From Warburgia ugandensis (Eukaryota > Streptophyta > Magnoliopsida > Canellales > Canellaceae), in the NCBI GenBank assembly GCA_035236585.1, contig CP141136.1:54639136-54703135 (forward strand): a DNA stretch of 64,000 bases, written 5' to 3'. Each line of letters starts with the position of its first letter. The stretch's first letter is position 1. Both the position numbers and the translations under genes were made by a program. Below, in pieces: positions 46,200 through 57,251 of the stretch. A model generated the notes under the pieces. It saw only the letters and a list, made by a program, of their open reading frames with translations, searched no databases and was not told where the DNA came from.

Positions 46200-49157
46200 T
46201 GTAATATCCTTAATTTTTAAGATAAAAATAGGAAATTATTAAATAAATTAAAATAAAGATTTATGGATGAAATTATTTCCTGAAAACATAATAATTAGAA
46301 AGTGCTCGTCGATACGAATCCAACGCCACCAAGAACGCGAGAAACGGAGCTCAAACGAGGGAGTTATGAGCCGTCAAAGTTGGAAGGGCAAATTAGTCAT
46401 TTGATAGAGACGTATTAGACAGGGGTCCAAATTGATACTGGCACCCCCGTCTTCCACACGTCTGTACCCAGATCCGGCAAAATCGCCGGAGAAGCCATGG
46501 GAAGAGGCGTGAATGGAAGAGGTTCTCCTCCCCTGGGACTCTAGGCCTATATCTACCCTCCCAGGGTTGCTTGGCAAACGCTCCACTTGGAGCGTTTTCT
46601 CTGAGTATTTACGCTAAACCCTAGATCTGTAAAAAACTTGAATTTTCCGGCGAGTGGAGCCCCGGCAACACGAGCAACTCCGGCCAGGTGCAAGGTAAGC
46701 CTCAAAACCTATGTTTTTCTGTATTTATTAATTAGGAAATTAATTAGGAAAACGTTTAAAAATTTTGGAAAAAAATTAGATTTTTAGGAACTTTGTGCAC
46801 GCTACTGTTGGAGTGTGATTTCACGGATCAAACCTTGTCCGTTTGAAAATCGCACCGTCCAAATAGTGCACAAGAGACCCAAGAGCATACCCTTTAAATT
46901 TGGGAGTGATCCAACGGTGGAATTGCCCAGAAAACTCAAAAACCAGTACCTAGGGAGGTTTTTAGGAACTTGGGAAAAATCGTTTAAAAACCATGGTTTT
47001 TGAGAAAATTAGTGCAAAAGGAGGGCATAAATGGATTCTAGAGAGAATTCTGAAGAAAATGGTGCAAAAATCACGCAAAACGGAGCTCTGTAGCTCCGCC
47101 GGAGGCGACCGGAATCCGGTCGTCTTCTCCGGCGTCGTCAGCACGTCGGCGCACGCGGCCGACGCCAAGACGCGCTTCGAGAGACGCAGCTAGGACGACG
47201 TCACATGACGTCGTCGCCGCAGGCGGGCGCGGCGCGGCGCGCGGGCGGAGCGTGCGTTGTTTGGCTGTCGCGGTGGGACCGGGACGCGGCGCGCGTCCCG
47301 TGCGGCGTCTGCGACGCCGTGCGTCTTCGTGCGCCTGTGTACGTCGGTGTAAACCGGCGGAAAAAGGGCGCGCGCCGGTTTAAACCACCTTATGGTGGTC
47401 GGCGGAGCCCCATTTGAGGGTAGTTTTCACTAAAACTTGATTTTTTGGAGCTAGAGAGGTCCAAATCAGGATCCGAAAGAGGCGATGTGACTGTATTGAC
47501 GACGGACCTAGTTTTAACTTAAAAACTTAGAAATGACCACTTTTTATTTAGAAAAATTTTAAAATAGTGATGTGACATGTACGGGTGCACTTGAATATAC
47601 CAATTAAAGGGAGTTATTAGCAAGCTAGTGATCTCACACTTGAGGTAGGTGACGACAACTAATGTTTTGACTTGATTTTAAACCATGTTTAAACATAGCA
47701 TCATGTGTGATTGTGTTTTAAATTGCGATTTTTATTTACCATGGATTTCATGCGACATTGCGTACAGGATGATTATTCCAAATTGAATTCTTTTACCGAA
47801 TAAACTTATTTAAATCTGCTTTTACAAGCATGATGTTAATTAGTTATGCTTAATTAGAGATTTATTTCTTATTATATATATAGAAAATGCATGGATTTAC
47901 ATGGAAATGAGTATAGAGGCTTATTAGTTGGTCCTTTCATAGGCTAACCCCAGGTAGAGGGGCATGTCTTGGGGATTGCAAGCTATAAGTGCTCTTGAGT
48001 TTTAGCATATACATATGATTTCCGTGTTTTATATTTGATGACGGGTGCTCTCGCCCGGTGGGCGTCATGCTAGGAGGGATAGGGCCGGCCACCCACCTTC
48101 CGAGATTATGATGTGATGAGTTTGTGATATGATAGACACCTGCCCATAGATGGCATTCGGTAGGGGTTTGGTAACATGGATAGTCCACACTACCGGTCTG
48201 AGCCTTTCCATGGGGACAGACGTTAAGTCTCCCGTTATGGTGTCGACGGGGAGCGGCGGTGGTTGATACCCATGGAGGGTTGCCACTGCAGCATGATGGC
48301 CCATATTCTTGTTATGTGTGCATGTATGATGAGCATGGTTATAGATGGTATGCCTGGGTGTGACGACACTCAGAGGTTGACTATGTGTACTCCTGATCAG
48401 GGATGTTAGTGCGATGTGGTGGGACCCATTACCTTAGGGTGCCCTTATTCTTGTTGTATGCTCCATGTTATTGATTCATGTCATGTTTTAACTTCGTGAA
48501 TTTCATGTTTTAGCATATGAAATAAATTGGCATTTATTTTGAACATGGCATTATGATATCACTATTTCCATAAATGTTAGACTTTTCATCAATGCTGTTC
48601 ATTATTTCTGCATTTATTACATTAATTGTCTATGTACCTACACAAGCGATAGCTTCTTTGAGGCATTGCTTTGTTTTGCAATGCCTTAGATCTCAGCGCG
48701 ACACCGGGAAAGGAAAAGCGGTTGATAAACCTTGAGAGCGAAGACTAGTTTCCTATAGTTTTAGAAAGTAATGTGAGTCATTAGAGTGGATTATCATTTG
48801 AATTTTATTATGGACTGCATACTTTATATTTGGATGTGATTTAGATCTTTGGATATATATTGGACATTTATATGGGATGTTATGATGGATAGACCCTGGG
48901 CCATATTATTATTGTCTTTTGGACGTTTATTTGATTTAAAATAAAGGCGCCTATTTATTTGACGTTGATTTATACGCGGATTATTTATTTATGTTTAAAT
49001 TACATGTACGTCATTTTGAGAAAGAAAAATTAACACCCGGAGTTTTAAGATAGGTTTAGTAAAATGTTAAATAAATCTTTTCTCATGGGATCCCAAATGC
49101 TCTTATTTAAATTGCCAAAAAAAAAAAAAAATTGTCTTAAAAATCCGGGGTGTTACA
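46200..49157 (+). mobile_element. Solo LTR of another gypsy family, inserted in gypsy pol
   Basis: It begins TGTAATATCC and ends GGGGTGTTACA. It is flanked on both sides by AAAAC (46195-46199 and 49158-49162), a perfect 5-bp target duplication. No internal domain, primer-binding site or second LTR is present, so it is a solo LTR of 2,958 bp. A TATA-like box (CCTATATCTACC, about 46546-46557) and a CpG-rich tract (47085-47350) mark the plus orientation. It interrupts the RT reading frame exactly between KCEFL and NFLGH, which would be adjacent without it. Confidence 0.95.
47085..47350. other. CpG-rich tract inside the solo LTR
   Basis: The composition switches sharply to GC-rich with dense CpG (for example GGCGCGGCGCGCGGGCGG near 47227-47245). 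It includes a palindrome GACCGGAATCCGGTC at 47108-47122. Open frames here are compositional. Confidence 0.8.
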
Positions 49158-49933
49158 AAAACTCACACTTGCTAAGCTTCGCATACAACTGATGTTCCCT
49201 CAGCATTTGCAATGCAATAGACAAGTGTTGTTCGTGCTCCTCCTTAGATCTTGAGTATATCAACACGTCATCCACAAACACGACAATGAATTGATCTAAA
49301 TAAGGGAGAAAGATTCGATTCATGAGGCTCATAAAGGCTGCTGGAGCATTCGTCAACCCAAAAGGCATCACGACAAACTCAAAGTGACCATATCGCGTCC
49401 TGAATGCCGTCTTAGGGACATCTTCGTCCCTCACCCGTAACTGATGGTATCCAGATCGCAAGTCAATCCTGGAAAACCACTTAGATCCCCTCAACTGATC
49501 AAATAGGTCGTCAATTCTCGGCAAGGGGTATTTATTCTTGACCGTCACCCTATTCGATTCTTGGGTAGTCAATACATAGCCGTAGTGTGCCATCCTTCTT
49601 TCTTGCAAACAACATTGGGGCTCCCCATGGTGACGTGCTAGGGCGAATGAAACCTTTGCCTTGCAACTCCTCCAATTGAACCTTCAACTCCTGTAATTCA
49701 GCAGGCGCCATGCGGTGTGGAGCGATGGAAATTGGAGAAACGCCAGGTAAAAGCTCAATGGCGAAGTTGACCTCCCTCCTTGGAGGTAATCCTGGTAGCT
49801 CACCAGGGAAAACATCAACAAATTCCCTTACTATTGGCATAGATTCAATGTCAGCATCAACGTCATCTCGCCTACCATGCTCGCCATCCACCCACCATAG
49901 TCTCTCTGACAGTTGTAGCCAACATGAAGTCAT
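49158..49933 (-). pseudogene. Gypsy pol, upstream part: reverse transcriptase
   Basis: The minus strand reads [20 protein letters not shown], then [71 protein letters not shown] and the active site [11 protein letters not shown] (FVDD instead of YVDD, an accepted variant). A frameshift near 49560 separates the LCIDY block from the NKYPLPR block. The domain then runs to LSKCEFL, where the solo LTR interrupts it. It continues at 46199 and below. Confidence 0.93.
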
Positions 49934-51384
49934 GGGTGACTATAACCCTCTGTGGCTGAGAAATAAAAATGAACTCCACTAGGTAGGACAAAGTCAACCC
50001 TCCTTCGACTGCAATCAATAATGGCACGGTACTCCGACAGAAAATCCATGCCCACGATCACATCATATGGAGTAATGTCCATTACCACTAGATCAAACCT
50101 CACCCTGTGACCTACCATGTCAATATCACAATTTCGACACACTCTATTGGAGGTGATGCTCATTCCTATAGGCAACTCAACCTGCAATGTTGAGTCCAAC
50201 GGTTTTGTTTCCATGCTTAAGTCACGAACAATTGAGGATGAAATGAAAGAATGTGTTGCACCCGAATCAAACAATGCTCTAACCCAAGTGTGAAACAACA
50301 AAAATGTACCTTCTATAACTGTGCGGTCAGGCGGGGTGTCTGGCTGTGTCAACGCATAGACTCTGCCCTGTGTCCTCTGCTCAGAGATAGGAGGTGCTCC
50401 TCTGAATGGTGCATTTGTCCTCGGTGTTGGCGGCCTACCCTGAGGGCGTGGTCTATTGCTACTTTGCACACTGCCTTGCGCGGCTTTCTGCTTAGGACAA
50501 TCTCTCTTGAAATGGCCCTCCTGTCCACAACCATAACAAGTCTTACTAGCCATTCCCAGGGAAAGAGAACGTGCCTGTGTGTTCTGCGCCCGAGGAGAAT
50601 ACCCCTTCCTCCTCTTATCCTTGCTACCCTGAAAGTGAGGTTTTCCAAAACTTCTCTTCTTAAACTCAGCTGCACTGGTTTCTCTACCCTGATCCTGCTC
50701 AATGAGTTGCGCTCTATCTACAGCCTCAGCATAGTCTTGCAACTTGAAAGGTACCAAGCACTGTCGGATAGAGGATCTTAGGCCCTGGATGAAGCGATAG
50801 GCCTTATCCCTAGCAGTGGGGATCATCAATGTTGCATATCGTGCCAACTGATCAAATCTAGCAGCATACTGTCCCACAGTCATGTCACGTTGCGTGAGCC
50901 TTAAAAACTCAACCACTTTAGCATCTCTCTGAGCACTGGGAAAGTACTTTGCTAAATAGGCCTCTCTGAAAAGCTCCCAAGTCCACTCCACATCAGCTCT
51001 AACACTCCTTGCCACCCGCCACCAGTGAATAGCCTCACCAGTGAACTGAAATGTAGCCACCCGCACCTTTAGATCTTCGTCAATTTTCTATGCCTCGAAG
51101 ATCCTTTGTATCTGCCCTAACCAATCCTCTGCTTCGATGGGATCTGACATCCCATCAAACTTGGGTGGCCCCAGCTTCCTAAACTCTCGCAAGGCAAGTG
51201 TTTCCCTGCTTATGCTCTCTCTAGGAGCTCTAGGGACAAGTGCAGCTGAGGGCTGACCTCCTGCTCCCCTGCCAATAGCATCAGCAATTGCCTAGGCCAT
51301 CTGTCCTATGGCGTCCTGAAATGGTTCACTTGCGTGCAATGTTGGCCTTCCAGAACTCGAGTCATCACTCCTTGTCTCCACCAT
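49930..51384 (-). pseudogene. Gypsy gag and protease
   Basis: The reading begins at the ATG at 51384 (MVETRSDDSSSGRPTLHASE). It passes through two early stops (in QMA*AIAD and FEA*KID). It then covers the gag core (WTWELFREAYLAKYFPSAQR), a CCHC zinc knuckle (CYGCGQEGHFKRDCP) and the aspartic protease (ALFDSGATHSFISSS, about 50240). The frame breaks near 49930 before the RT block. Apart from the two stops and the frameshift, all domains of a chromovirus gag-protease are present. Confidence 0.92.
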
Positions 51385-51544
51385 GACTATGCCCTTCACA
51401 ACATCAACAATAAGGGTTAGTCACTTACTAACCATGCTGAGAGTAGTCAACAACCAACAAGTTTACTTTCAGAAGCCACAGAACATTCAAATTTTGATGA
51501 TCACAAGCAATAATAAAAGATGTTCACCACCAGTGATCTACCTC

Positions 51545-51560
51545 CGTGCTCTGATACCTA
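51545..51560 (-). other. Primer-binding site of the gypsy element
   Basis: The minus strand reads TAGGTATCAGAGCACGG two bases inside the LTR end. It matches the usual plant initiator-Met tRNA primer site (TGGTATCAGAGC) with one change. Confidence 0.85.
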
Positions 51561-51734
51561 GTTGTCACAACCCCAATCCCCAGGGCCGCGATTAGGCTTA
51601 ATCAAGCCTAACGATTGGGCGAGCCAGGCCTACGTGGCCTTGCTTTTTTCTTTTTTTTTCATAATTATATCACAACGGAAGTGTTGAGAGAGCTAGGTGC
51701 TCTTCTCCTGGGCAAGTCACAGTTTACTAGTAAT

Positions 51735-51753
51735 ATATATATATATATATATT
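51735..51753. repeat. (TA)n in the gypsy LTR
   Basis: Short TA run. The homologous run in the other LTR (about 43930-43964) is roughly twice as long, which reflects slippage since duplication. Confidence 0.9.
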
Positions 51754-52505
51754 CTCCTTTAACAATCGAGTCCTACCGAAATTTCGGCAGAGTCTCCCCT
51801 GTTTTTTGGACATTATGCATTTAACGCATGCTATGCGGTTCACCTGATAGACAACATAGCAGTCATAATTTACTGGAGGGAGACTTAGTCTCCATACTAT
51901 CTATCATAGCAACACATACATGATGCATAAGGAATCAGTTTCAAAATAAGACATAACTCGTTTAGCACTTGTATACATGTGTTTATATACAACTCAAAAT
52001 TTAACAGCTTCAAGCAAGCTTTCTTCGACTCACTCAACGACCTTTCTCTTCTCTGCCTGACTGGTACCTGCAAAATAACAAGGTGAGCTGCGAAGCCCAG
52101 TAAGGGAAAAGAACCAAACCCATGCATATCCAGTCATTCTCATTGCCACGCTTAAAAACACATTCACTATAACATGAGCATGCATTTTCCATTTTAACTA
52201 GTCATATATAACATAGCTAGCATGTGCTATCAAATAAGGCCTATGCTTATTAGAGCAGAATTACAGTTTTTTCCCCAAATTCTAATATGACACGACAGTC
52301 ATCGCATGCAAATAAGCACCCCCATAAGGATTTCCTATTCGTGTCCAACCACAGGACATTCAATAGATGAGTGACTAAGTCATATACCTCATTCTAAGGT
52401 TAAATGCAAACTATAAGCGTTACTTCCAACAAAGCTGTATACTCAGTGATGATTTTCTCAGTAATATTAAACCTGCCTAGCATTTCACTAGGATTCAATA
52501 GTCAT

Positions 52506-53010
52506 CTCCCTCAAGGATTACTATCTTGGGCGGCCCACTATGTGTATCATCATCAAGGCAGCCGAACCCTCAGGATTTACCATCTTGGGTAGCACCAAAG
52601 TCAGGTTCCCTCAGGGTTTACCATCTTGGGTGGCTCCACCTTAGTCGAAATCAACCAGGCAGCCCTTTCCCTCAGGGTTTACCATCTTGGGTAACTCAAT
52701 ATGCCAGCTCGTCCCTCAGGGTTTACCATCTTGGGCGGCTCCACCGTGATCCCAAAAGACCAGGCAGCCCTTTCCCTCAGGAATTACCATCTTGGGAGGC
52801 TCAATACCTGACAGCTCATCCCTCAGGGTTTACCATCTTGGGTAGCTCCACCATGATTCCAAAGAACTAGGCAGCCCTTTCCCTCAGGGTTTACCGTCTT
52901 GGGCGGCTTCACCTTAGTTGCAAGCAACCAGGTAGCCCTTTCCCTCAGGAATTACCATCTTGGAAAGCGTCATCATAGCTTACCGGACGGCCCTCAGGGC
53001 TTACTATCTT
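52506..53010. repeat. Minisatellite inside the gypsy LTR
   Basis: About ten imperfect copies of a unit built on CCCTCAGGGTTTACCATCTT-GGG, with two alternating spacers (GGCTCCACC...CAGGCAGCCCTTT and ACTCAATA...CAGCTCGT). Spacing is about 40-65 bp. The truncated LTR at 43757-44825 keeps only the first two and a half copies. Confidence 0.93.
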
Positions 53011-54854
53011 GGGCTTGACCATTTTATAACAGTTTGCATCATCACAACAGTTAAGCATAGCAAATCATACTATATCATAACCTTTTTAATAAGAAATTAC
53101 ACTTTTCTATCATCCATTAAATCAAGGTGGAAATATACATACATTTTACATATGCATAAAGTTAATTTCAAGAGAACATAACAACAAGAATTTAAAGAAT
53201 GCAAGGGTTCAGGGTCCTTACCTGCTCTCCACGTATAATTCAAAGTCCTACTGGTAGAACTGTTCTCACTGTTCTCAAACCTCTGCAACAAATACAAGTT
53301 CTAAGTAAATTATAGAATTTCATGCCATTTTCTATAGCCACTTCTAGTTCTACATCCACAATGTTCTTAATCTAACCTCACATATCTAGATCAAGGATTT
53401 GCACACCAATTGGTCGCTATCCAATTGGATCAGCGCCATTGGTCTTACATCGATGGTCTAGATCAAGCGTGTACCTCTAAAAGTTTCAATTTCCAACATT
53501 TTAGGTAAGTTATTTCACAATTCAATGCTTTTGGCCATAACTCATGGTCTGATATCCTTTCCTGACCTCTGACATTCGCTGATCGAGCATTGGACGGCCA
53601 GATAGGATCTCCCATCACTTTATCCGTGATTAGTCAGTCATTTCTATGATAATTCATCACCAATGGTTACTTGGAGTTATATTTGACCTAAATTTACCTT
53701 CTGATCACATTTTTAACGGTCGGATGTTAAGGTTCCAAAATTTCCCTATGCATCTACAAGCAATTTCGTGGACCAATCGATTCCTGATCGACGATCCGTC
53801 TTCGCGGATGAAAAGATCACGCGCGAATCGTCCATATCTGAAAATTTTCATTTTTCACATTTTTTTAGGGGTCGCCGGAAAATGTCACCGTCGCCGGAGA
53901 AGATGACCGGATTCCGGTCGTCTCCGGCAACACAGGTGACGTCAATTTTCAGCCAAATTTAATGGGAATGCTTAAAATTTCCTGAATTTTTGTTTTCTAG
54001 TGTTTTCCCCTTTTGATTTTTACTAAAACTACCGTTTTTCGCCAGATTTTTCAAGGGTTTTTGAAACTAACCCTAGGTGCTGTTTTTTTCATTTTCCGGC
54101 GTTGTTTCTTGCCGGATCTCAGTGAAACCAAGGGGGTTTCACTTAGAAACATCTAAGGAACGACCTGAACGGGTGGATCTTCAATCCAATCCCGTTTCCC
54201 TCCCTGTATAACATGAATCCGATGGGATTTTTTTTTTTCTCACCACCCCAACTCGTCGGAAAACGGAGGAGGAACAGGGAATGGAGAGGAAAAAGGAACA
54301 AGGGGGAAAAGAGAGGTGAAGGGGAAGACTCACCCCTAACCTTCACTGGCGTGCGAGTCGTCGAGGGAGAGCAAGTCCGGCGGGAAGAGGGAATCACGGC
54401 GAAGAGTTTCCGTTTGCCTGAGAAACAAGAACGACCTGTTTCCTAGGCGAATGGAGCTTGACCGGAAGAGGAGGGTGATCTAGGGGAAGGGGGTGAAAAG
54501 GGAGGGGGAGTAGCCGGGAAACGAGGGGAGAGGGTTGCCGGCTTGGCTCCCTCTTCCCATCGTTGCAGACGGACGCGTGGGAGTAGAGCTCCACGCGCCC
54601 GCATGTAGGGCTCCTCCCACGTGGCACTGGGTTCACACACACACACATTAGGGGGGGTGCCCTTATCAATTTGGGCCCCCTCTACTCGATGGGAAAACTC
54701 CTGGGTCTTTCGCTCTCGATCTCCGTTTCGCGCGTTTTTAGTGTCGTTGGAAAGCTCTCTCCGAGCACAGTCTGATGAATGACTTTTTCATCGTTAACTT
54801 CTAATGTTCGTGATGTTTACGTTTTACTCTATTACTTAGGACACGAGCATGACA

Positions 54855-54880
54855 ACACTCCCCTACTCAAAGAAATTTCG
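54855..54880 (-). other. Polypurine tract of the right gypsy internal fragment
   Basis: The minus strand reads TTTGAGTAGGGGAGTGT immediately before the LTR start TGTCATGC. This is the standard position for plus-strand priming. Confidence 0.8.
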
Positions 54881-55292
54881 CCCTCGAAATTAGATAAATA
54901 CCTGAGTCCTCAAATAATTCTGGGTATTTATGCCGAACCTCAGACTCCAGCTCCCATGTGGCTTCTTCTGTCCCATGATGTTGCCACACCACCTTAACAA
55001 GTGGTATCACTCTTCGACGCAACACCTGTTCTTTACGGTCAACCACTTGTATTGGTTTCTCCTCATAAGAGACATCCTCCTGAATGGCAAGGTCTGTCCA
55101 ATCAAGAACATGAGAAGGGTCCCGCTCATATTTCCTCAACATCAACACATGAAACACATTATGAATCAATGATAACTATGGAGGCAAAGCCAGCCGATAA
55201 GCAACTTCGCCAACACGCTCTAGAATCTCGAACGGCCCAATGAATCGAGGAGATAACTTCCCGCGTTTGCCAAAACGCGTCACTCCTGGTCT
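54867..55292 (-). pseudogene. Gypsy pol C-terminal fragment with chromodomain
   Basis: Minus-strand translation begins GVTRFGKRGKLSPRFIGPFE and continues through the GPFEILERVGEVAYRLALP motif of the integrase tail. After a stop near 55167 comes NVFHVLMLRKYERDPSHVLD, then a chromodomain (VVWQHHGTEEATWELESEVR, ending with KYPELFED). It is abruptly joined on its right to the second half of an Au SINE. The rest of its element, including a second LTR, is absent. Confidence 0.92.
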
Positions 55293-55347
55293 CGGCCCTT
55301 CCCAGACCCTGTATAGGTGGGAGCTTTGTGGACTGGGGCTACCCTTC
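55293..55347 (+). mobile_element. Au SINE, right half (split by the gypsy element)
   Basis: CGGCCCTTCCCAGACCCTGT, then ATAGGTGGGAGCTTTGTGGA and CTGGGGCTACCCTT complete the SINE begun at 43629-43756. CGGCCC(C)TT occurs at both break edges, consistent with target duplication at the gypsy insertion. AAAGGCTT flanks the SINE on both outer sides (about 43617 and 55352). Confidence 0.85.
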
Positions 55348-55348
55348 T

Positions 55349-55930
55349 AGAAAAGGCTTTCCCTGAAGATTCAACTGGATTAAGAATGGCATTAAAATCA
55401 CCTATGAACCCAATAGGATCAGGGAAGTCAGATAAACAATAAATATCCATAATTCATTTCTTTCCGAAATATTTGGGCTAGCATAAAGGAATAACAATCC
55501 GATGTTAACATTCCTATGAGGGAGAGAAAAGTCAGCATGGATAGAAAGGCGGTCTAAGTTGATAATGATAAGTTTTGAACAGTTCTATAGAAGGACGCCA
55601 TGAAACCATTCCACGCCTACTCATCAAAGGCTTCTGTAGACTTTAGAGCAGTTGGTTCATTCAACAACGAAACGAAAAGAAGAAAGGAAGGTCGTTAAGT
55701 CCACCAACAACAAGTCTGTTAGGAAATCTACGCCTTTGTATTTCATTCGAAATGCGCCCCTTTCATTACTTATTATTGTTTCGGCTACAAGGAAAATGTC
55801 CGGATTGCTAGATTGCAATTTGAGATTAGCAGCTCTCCAAAAGTGGGGACTTCTAGCCACCCCTGGCATTCCAGCTAATAACTTCATTTGAATAGGGAGT
55901 TGGGAACGTTCCAGACGAACCAAATGATTG
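55349..55930 (-). mobile_element. L1-type LINE, upstream part (endonuclease) of the nested host element
   Basis: The minus strand reads MKLLAGMPGVARSPHFWRAA, then LQSSNPDIFLVAETIISNER and later GDFNAILNPVESSGKAF-like sequence next to the SINE edge. These are conserved pieces of the plant L1 APE endonuclease. Frameshifts break it near 55660. The sequence continues at 43628 downwards once the insertion is removed. Confidence 0.85.
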
Positions 55931-56079
55931 GCTCATAGCATAAGACTGAGTCCTTTTTGCAGACTGCATGCCCTCCAAGTGCATTAACCCTTCCGTGTGT
56001 GCTAAGTAAAACCTTGGGCTGAAGCCTTTTTCAAGGAGCTTAATCCTTTGTCAACGTTCTTCAAAAAAAAAAATTCTTT

Positions 56080-56348
56080 TGAACAATGGCACAGGTGCCC
56101 ATACAACTACCTCTTCTATTCTTTCGCGTTGATCATTGGATCTCCTCTTCAAAACTGAATACTTTTCTTCTGATTCTCAACCCTCTTTTGACGTTTGCAT
56201 TTTTCTCCCTCATTTCCAACAGTTGTTCTTCTTGGTCTATGATTCTCCTCTTGTTTTGTTTAATCATATTTTCACTTTTCTCCACTCCTTCCCCTACAAC
56301 AAACTTTTGCTTAATATTATCTTTCCTCCATTGTGCTAGCTCCATAAC
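56080..56348 (-). pseudogene. Charged coiled-coil fragment, possibly L1 5' region
   Basis: A minus-strand open frame of 70 codons (MELAQWRKDNIKQKFVVGEG, then SENMIKQNKRRIIDQEEQLL and EMREKNANVKRGLRIRR) is rich in K, E and R with heptad-like spacing. It sits upstream of the L1 endonuclease block, where ORF1 or the inter-ORF region would be. It abuts the copia LTR at 56349. I do not recognise a specific family. Confidence 0.35.
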
Positions 56349-56832
56349 TGTTAAAAAAAAGAGTATCTTTTGTCGATGAAAACCTTCATCATACCAAGAT
56401 CATTCATGTTAAATCATTAAGAATAATAGACTAGCTGCGGAAGCATACCTGGATCCATGAGAACAGATGTGATTCTCCAATCTTGTTCTTGATCTTCCAA
56501 ATTGATGTGTATGAATTTTCTTGAGAAGGGGATTTCCCTTTTCTGATGATGGGATGTCAGAAAAGAATTATACTTACAATTTGGGGACCATAACCATTTA
56601 TAACTATATACACTTTCCTTAATTTTTAATTTTCGACCATTATAAATTAGAAACAAGAAATTAAGTCTCTTTACATAATAAAGCCCATACTTTGTGAGAT
56701 GACTTAGGCCCATTTAACTTTAATCCTTATTAGATCACTTTTAATATAGGCCAAACCTATATGATAGCATATGATATATAATTATTATCATATATATATA
56801 TATATGTATATATATACGTTCAAAATCTAACA
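56349..56832 (-). mobile_element. 3' LTR of a Ty1/copia element (484 bp)
   Basis: The plus-strand ends are TGTTAAAAAA and AAATCTAACA, an inverted TGTTA/TAACA pair. Next to the right end is the polypurine tract (AAAGTGGGAGAT on the minus strand, 56833-56845), so this is the 3' LTR of a minus-strand element. A matching 5' LTR was not found to the right of 61300. Confidence 0.8.
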
Positions 56833-57251
56833 ATCTCCCACTTTGACTACACACACACACATCACTTTAATTGTATATCACAATATAACCTTATGAGCTC
56901 AAAATATTTGCTATTATGTTAAAAAAAAAAACATTTTCAAACAATCTTGTCCATTAATTATGTTAATATAGGATCAAGGCGATTTTCGTTACATATGTTG
57001 TAACTAAATCCATCCATGGTCATGTACATCAACATAACCAAATGACATAGATCAAGTATGGATGTGTAGCATGGAAATTACATGCAAGATCTAAACATGC
57101 CTATTTCTAATTGGTCCAACTTTATTCTTTATGAGATAATATTAAAACTAAATCGGAGTGAAAAATAAAACTGAATACTTTATTTCTACAGAAAATATCC
57201 ATAAACACAAGATGTGTTTGAAACAGAAAAGCATATAAATACAAACTCCCA

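Larger units (their letters stand above)
51563..54854 (-). mobile_element. Complete LTR of the chromodomain gypsy complex (3,292 bp)
   Basis: The plus-strand ends are TGTCACAACC and GCATGACA, an inverted TGTCA/TGACA pair. On its left is a primer-binding site belonging to the gag-pol at 44826-51384. On its right is a polypurine tract (GTAGGGGAGTGT on the minus strand) belonging to the chromodomain fragment at 54867-55290. It therefore served as 5' LTR for one internal region and 3' LTR for another. It contains a minisatellite (52506-53010) and GC-rich blocks with the palindrome GACCGGATTCCGGTC (53903-53917). Confidence 0.93.

Noticed and set aside
47205-47417. Arg- and Gly-rich open frame in the CpG-dense tract
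   Set aside because: Compositional frame inside a solo LTR with no domain.
54143-54669. Pro- and Ser-rich open frames on both strands
   Set aside because: Purine-rich LTR sequence gives long frames by composition. No conserved motif.
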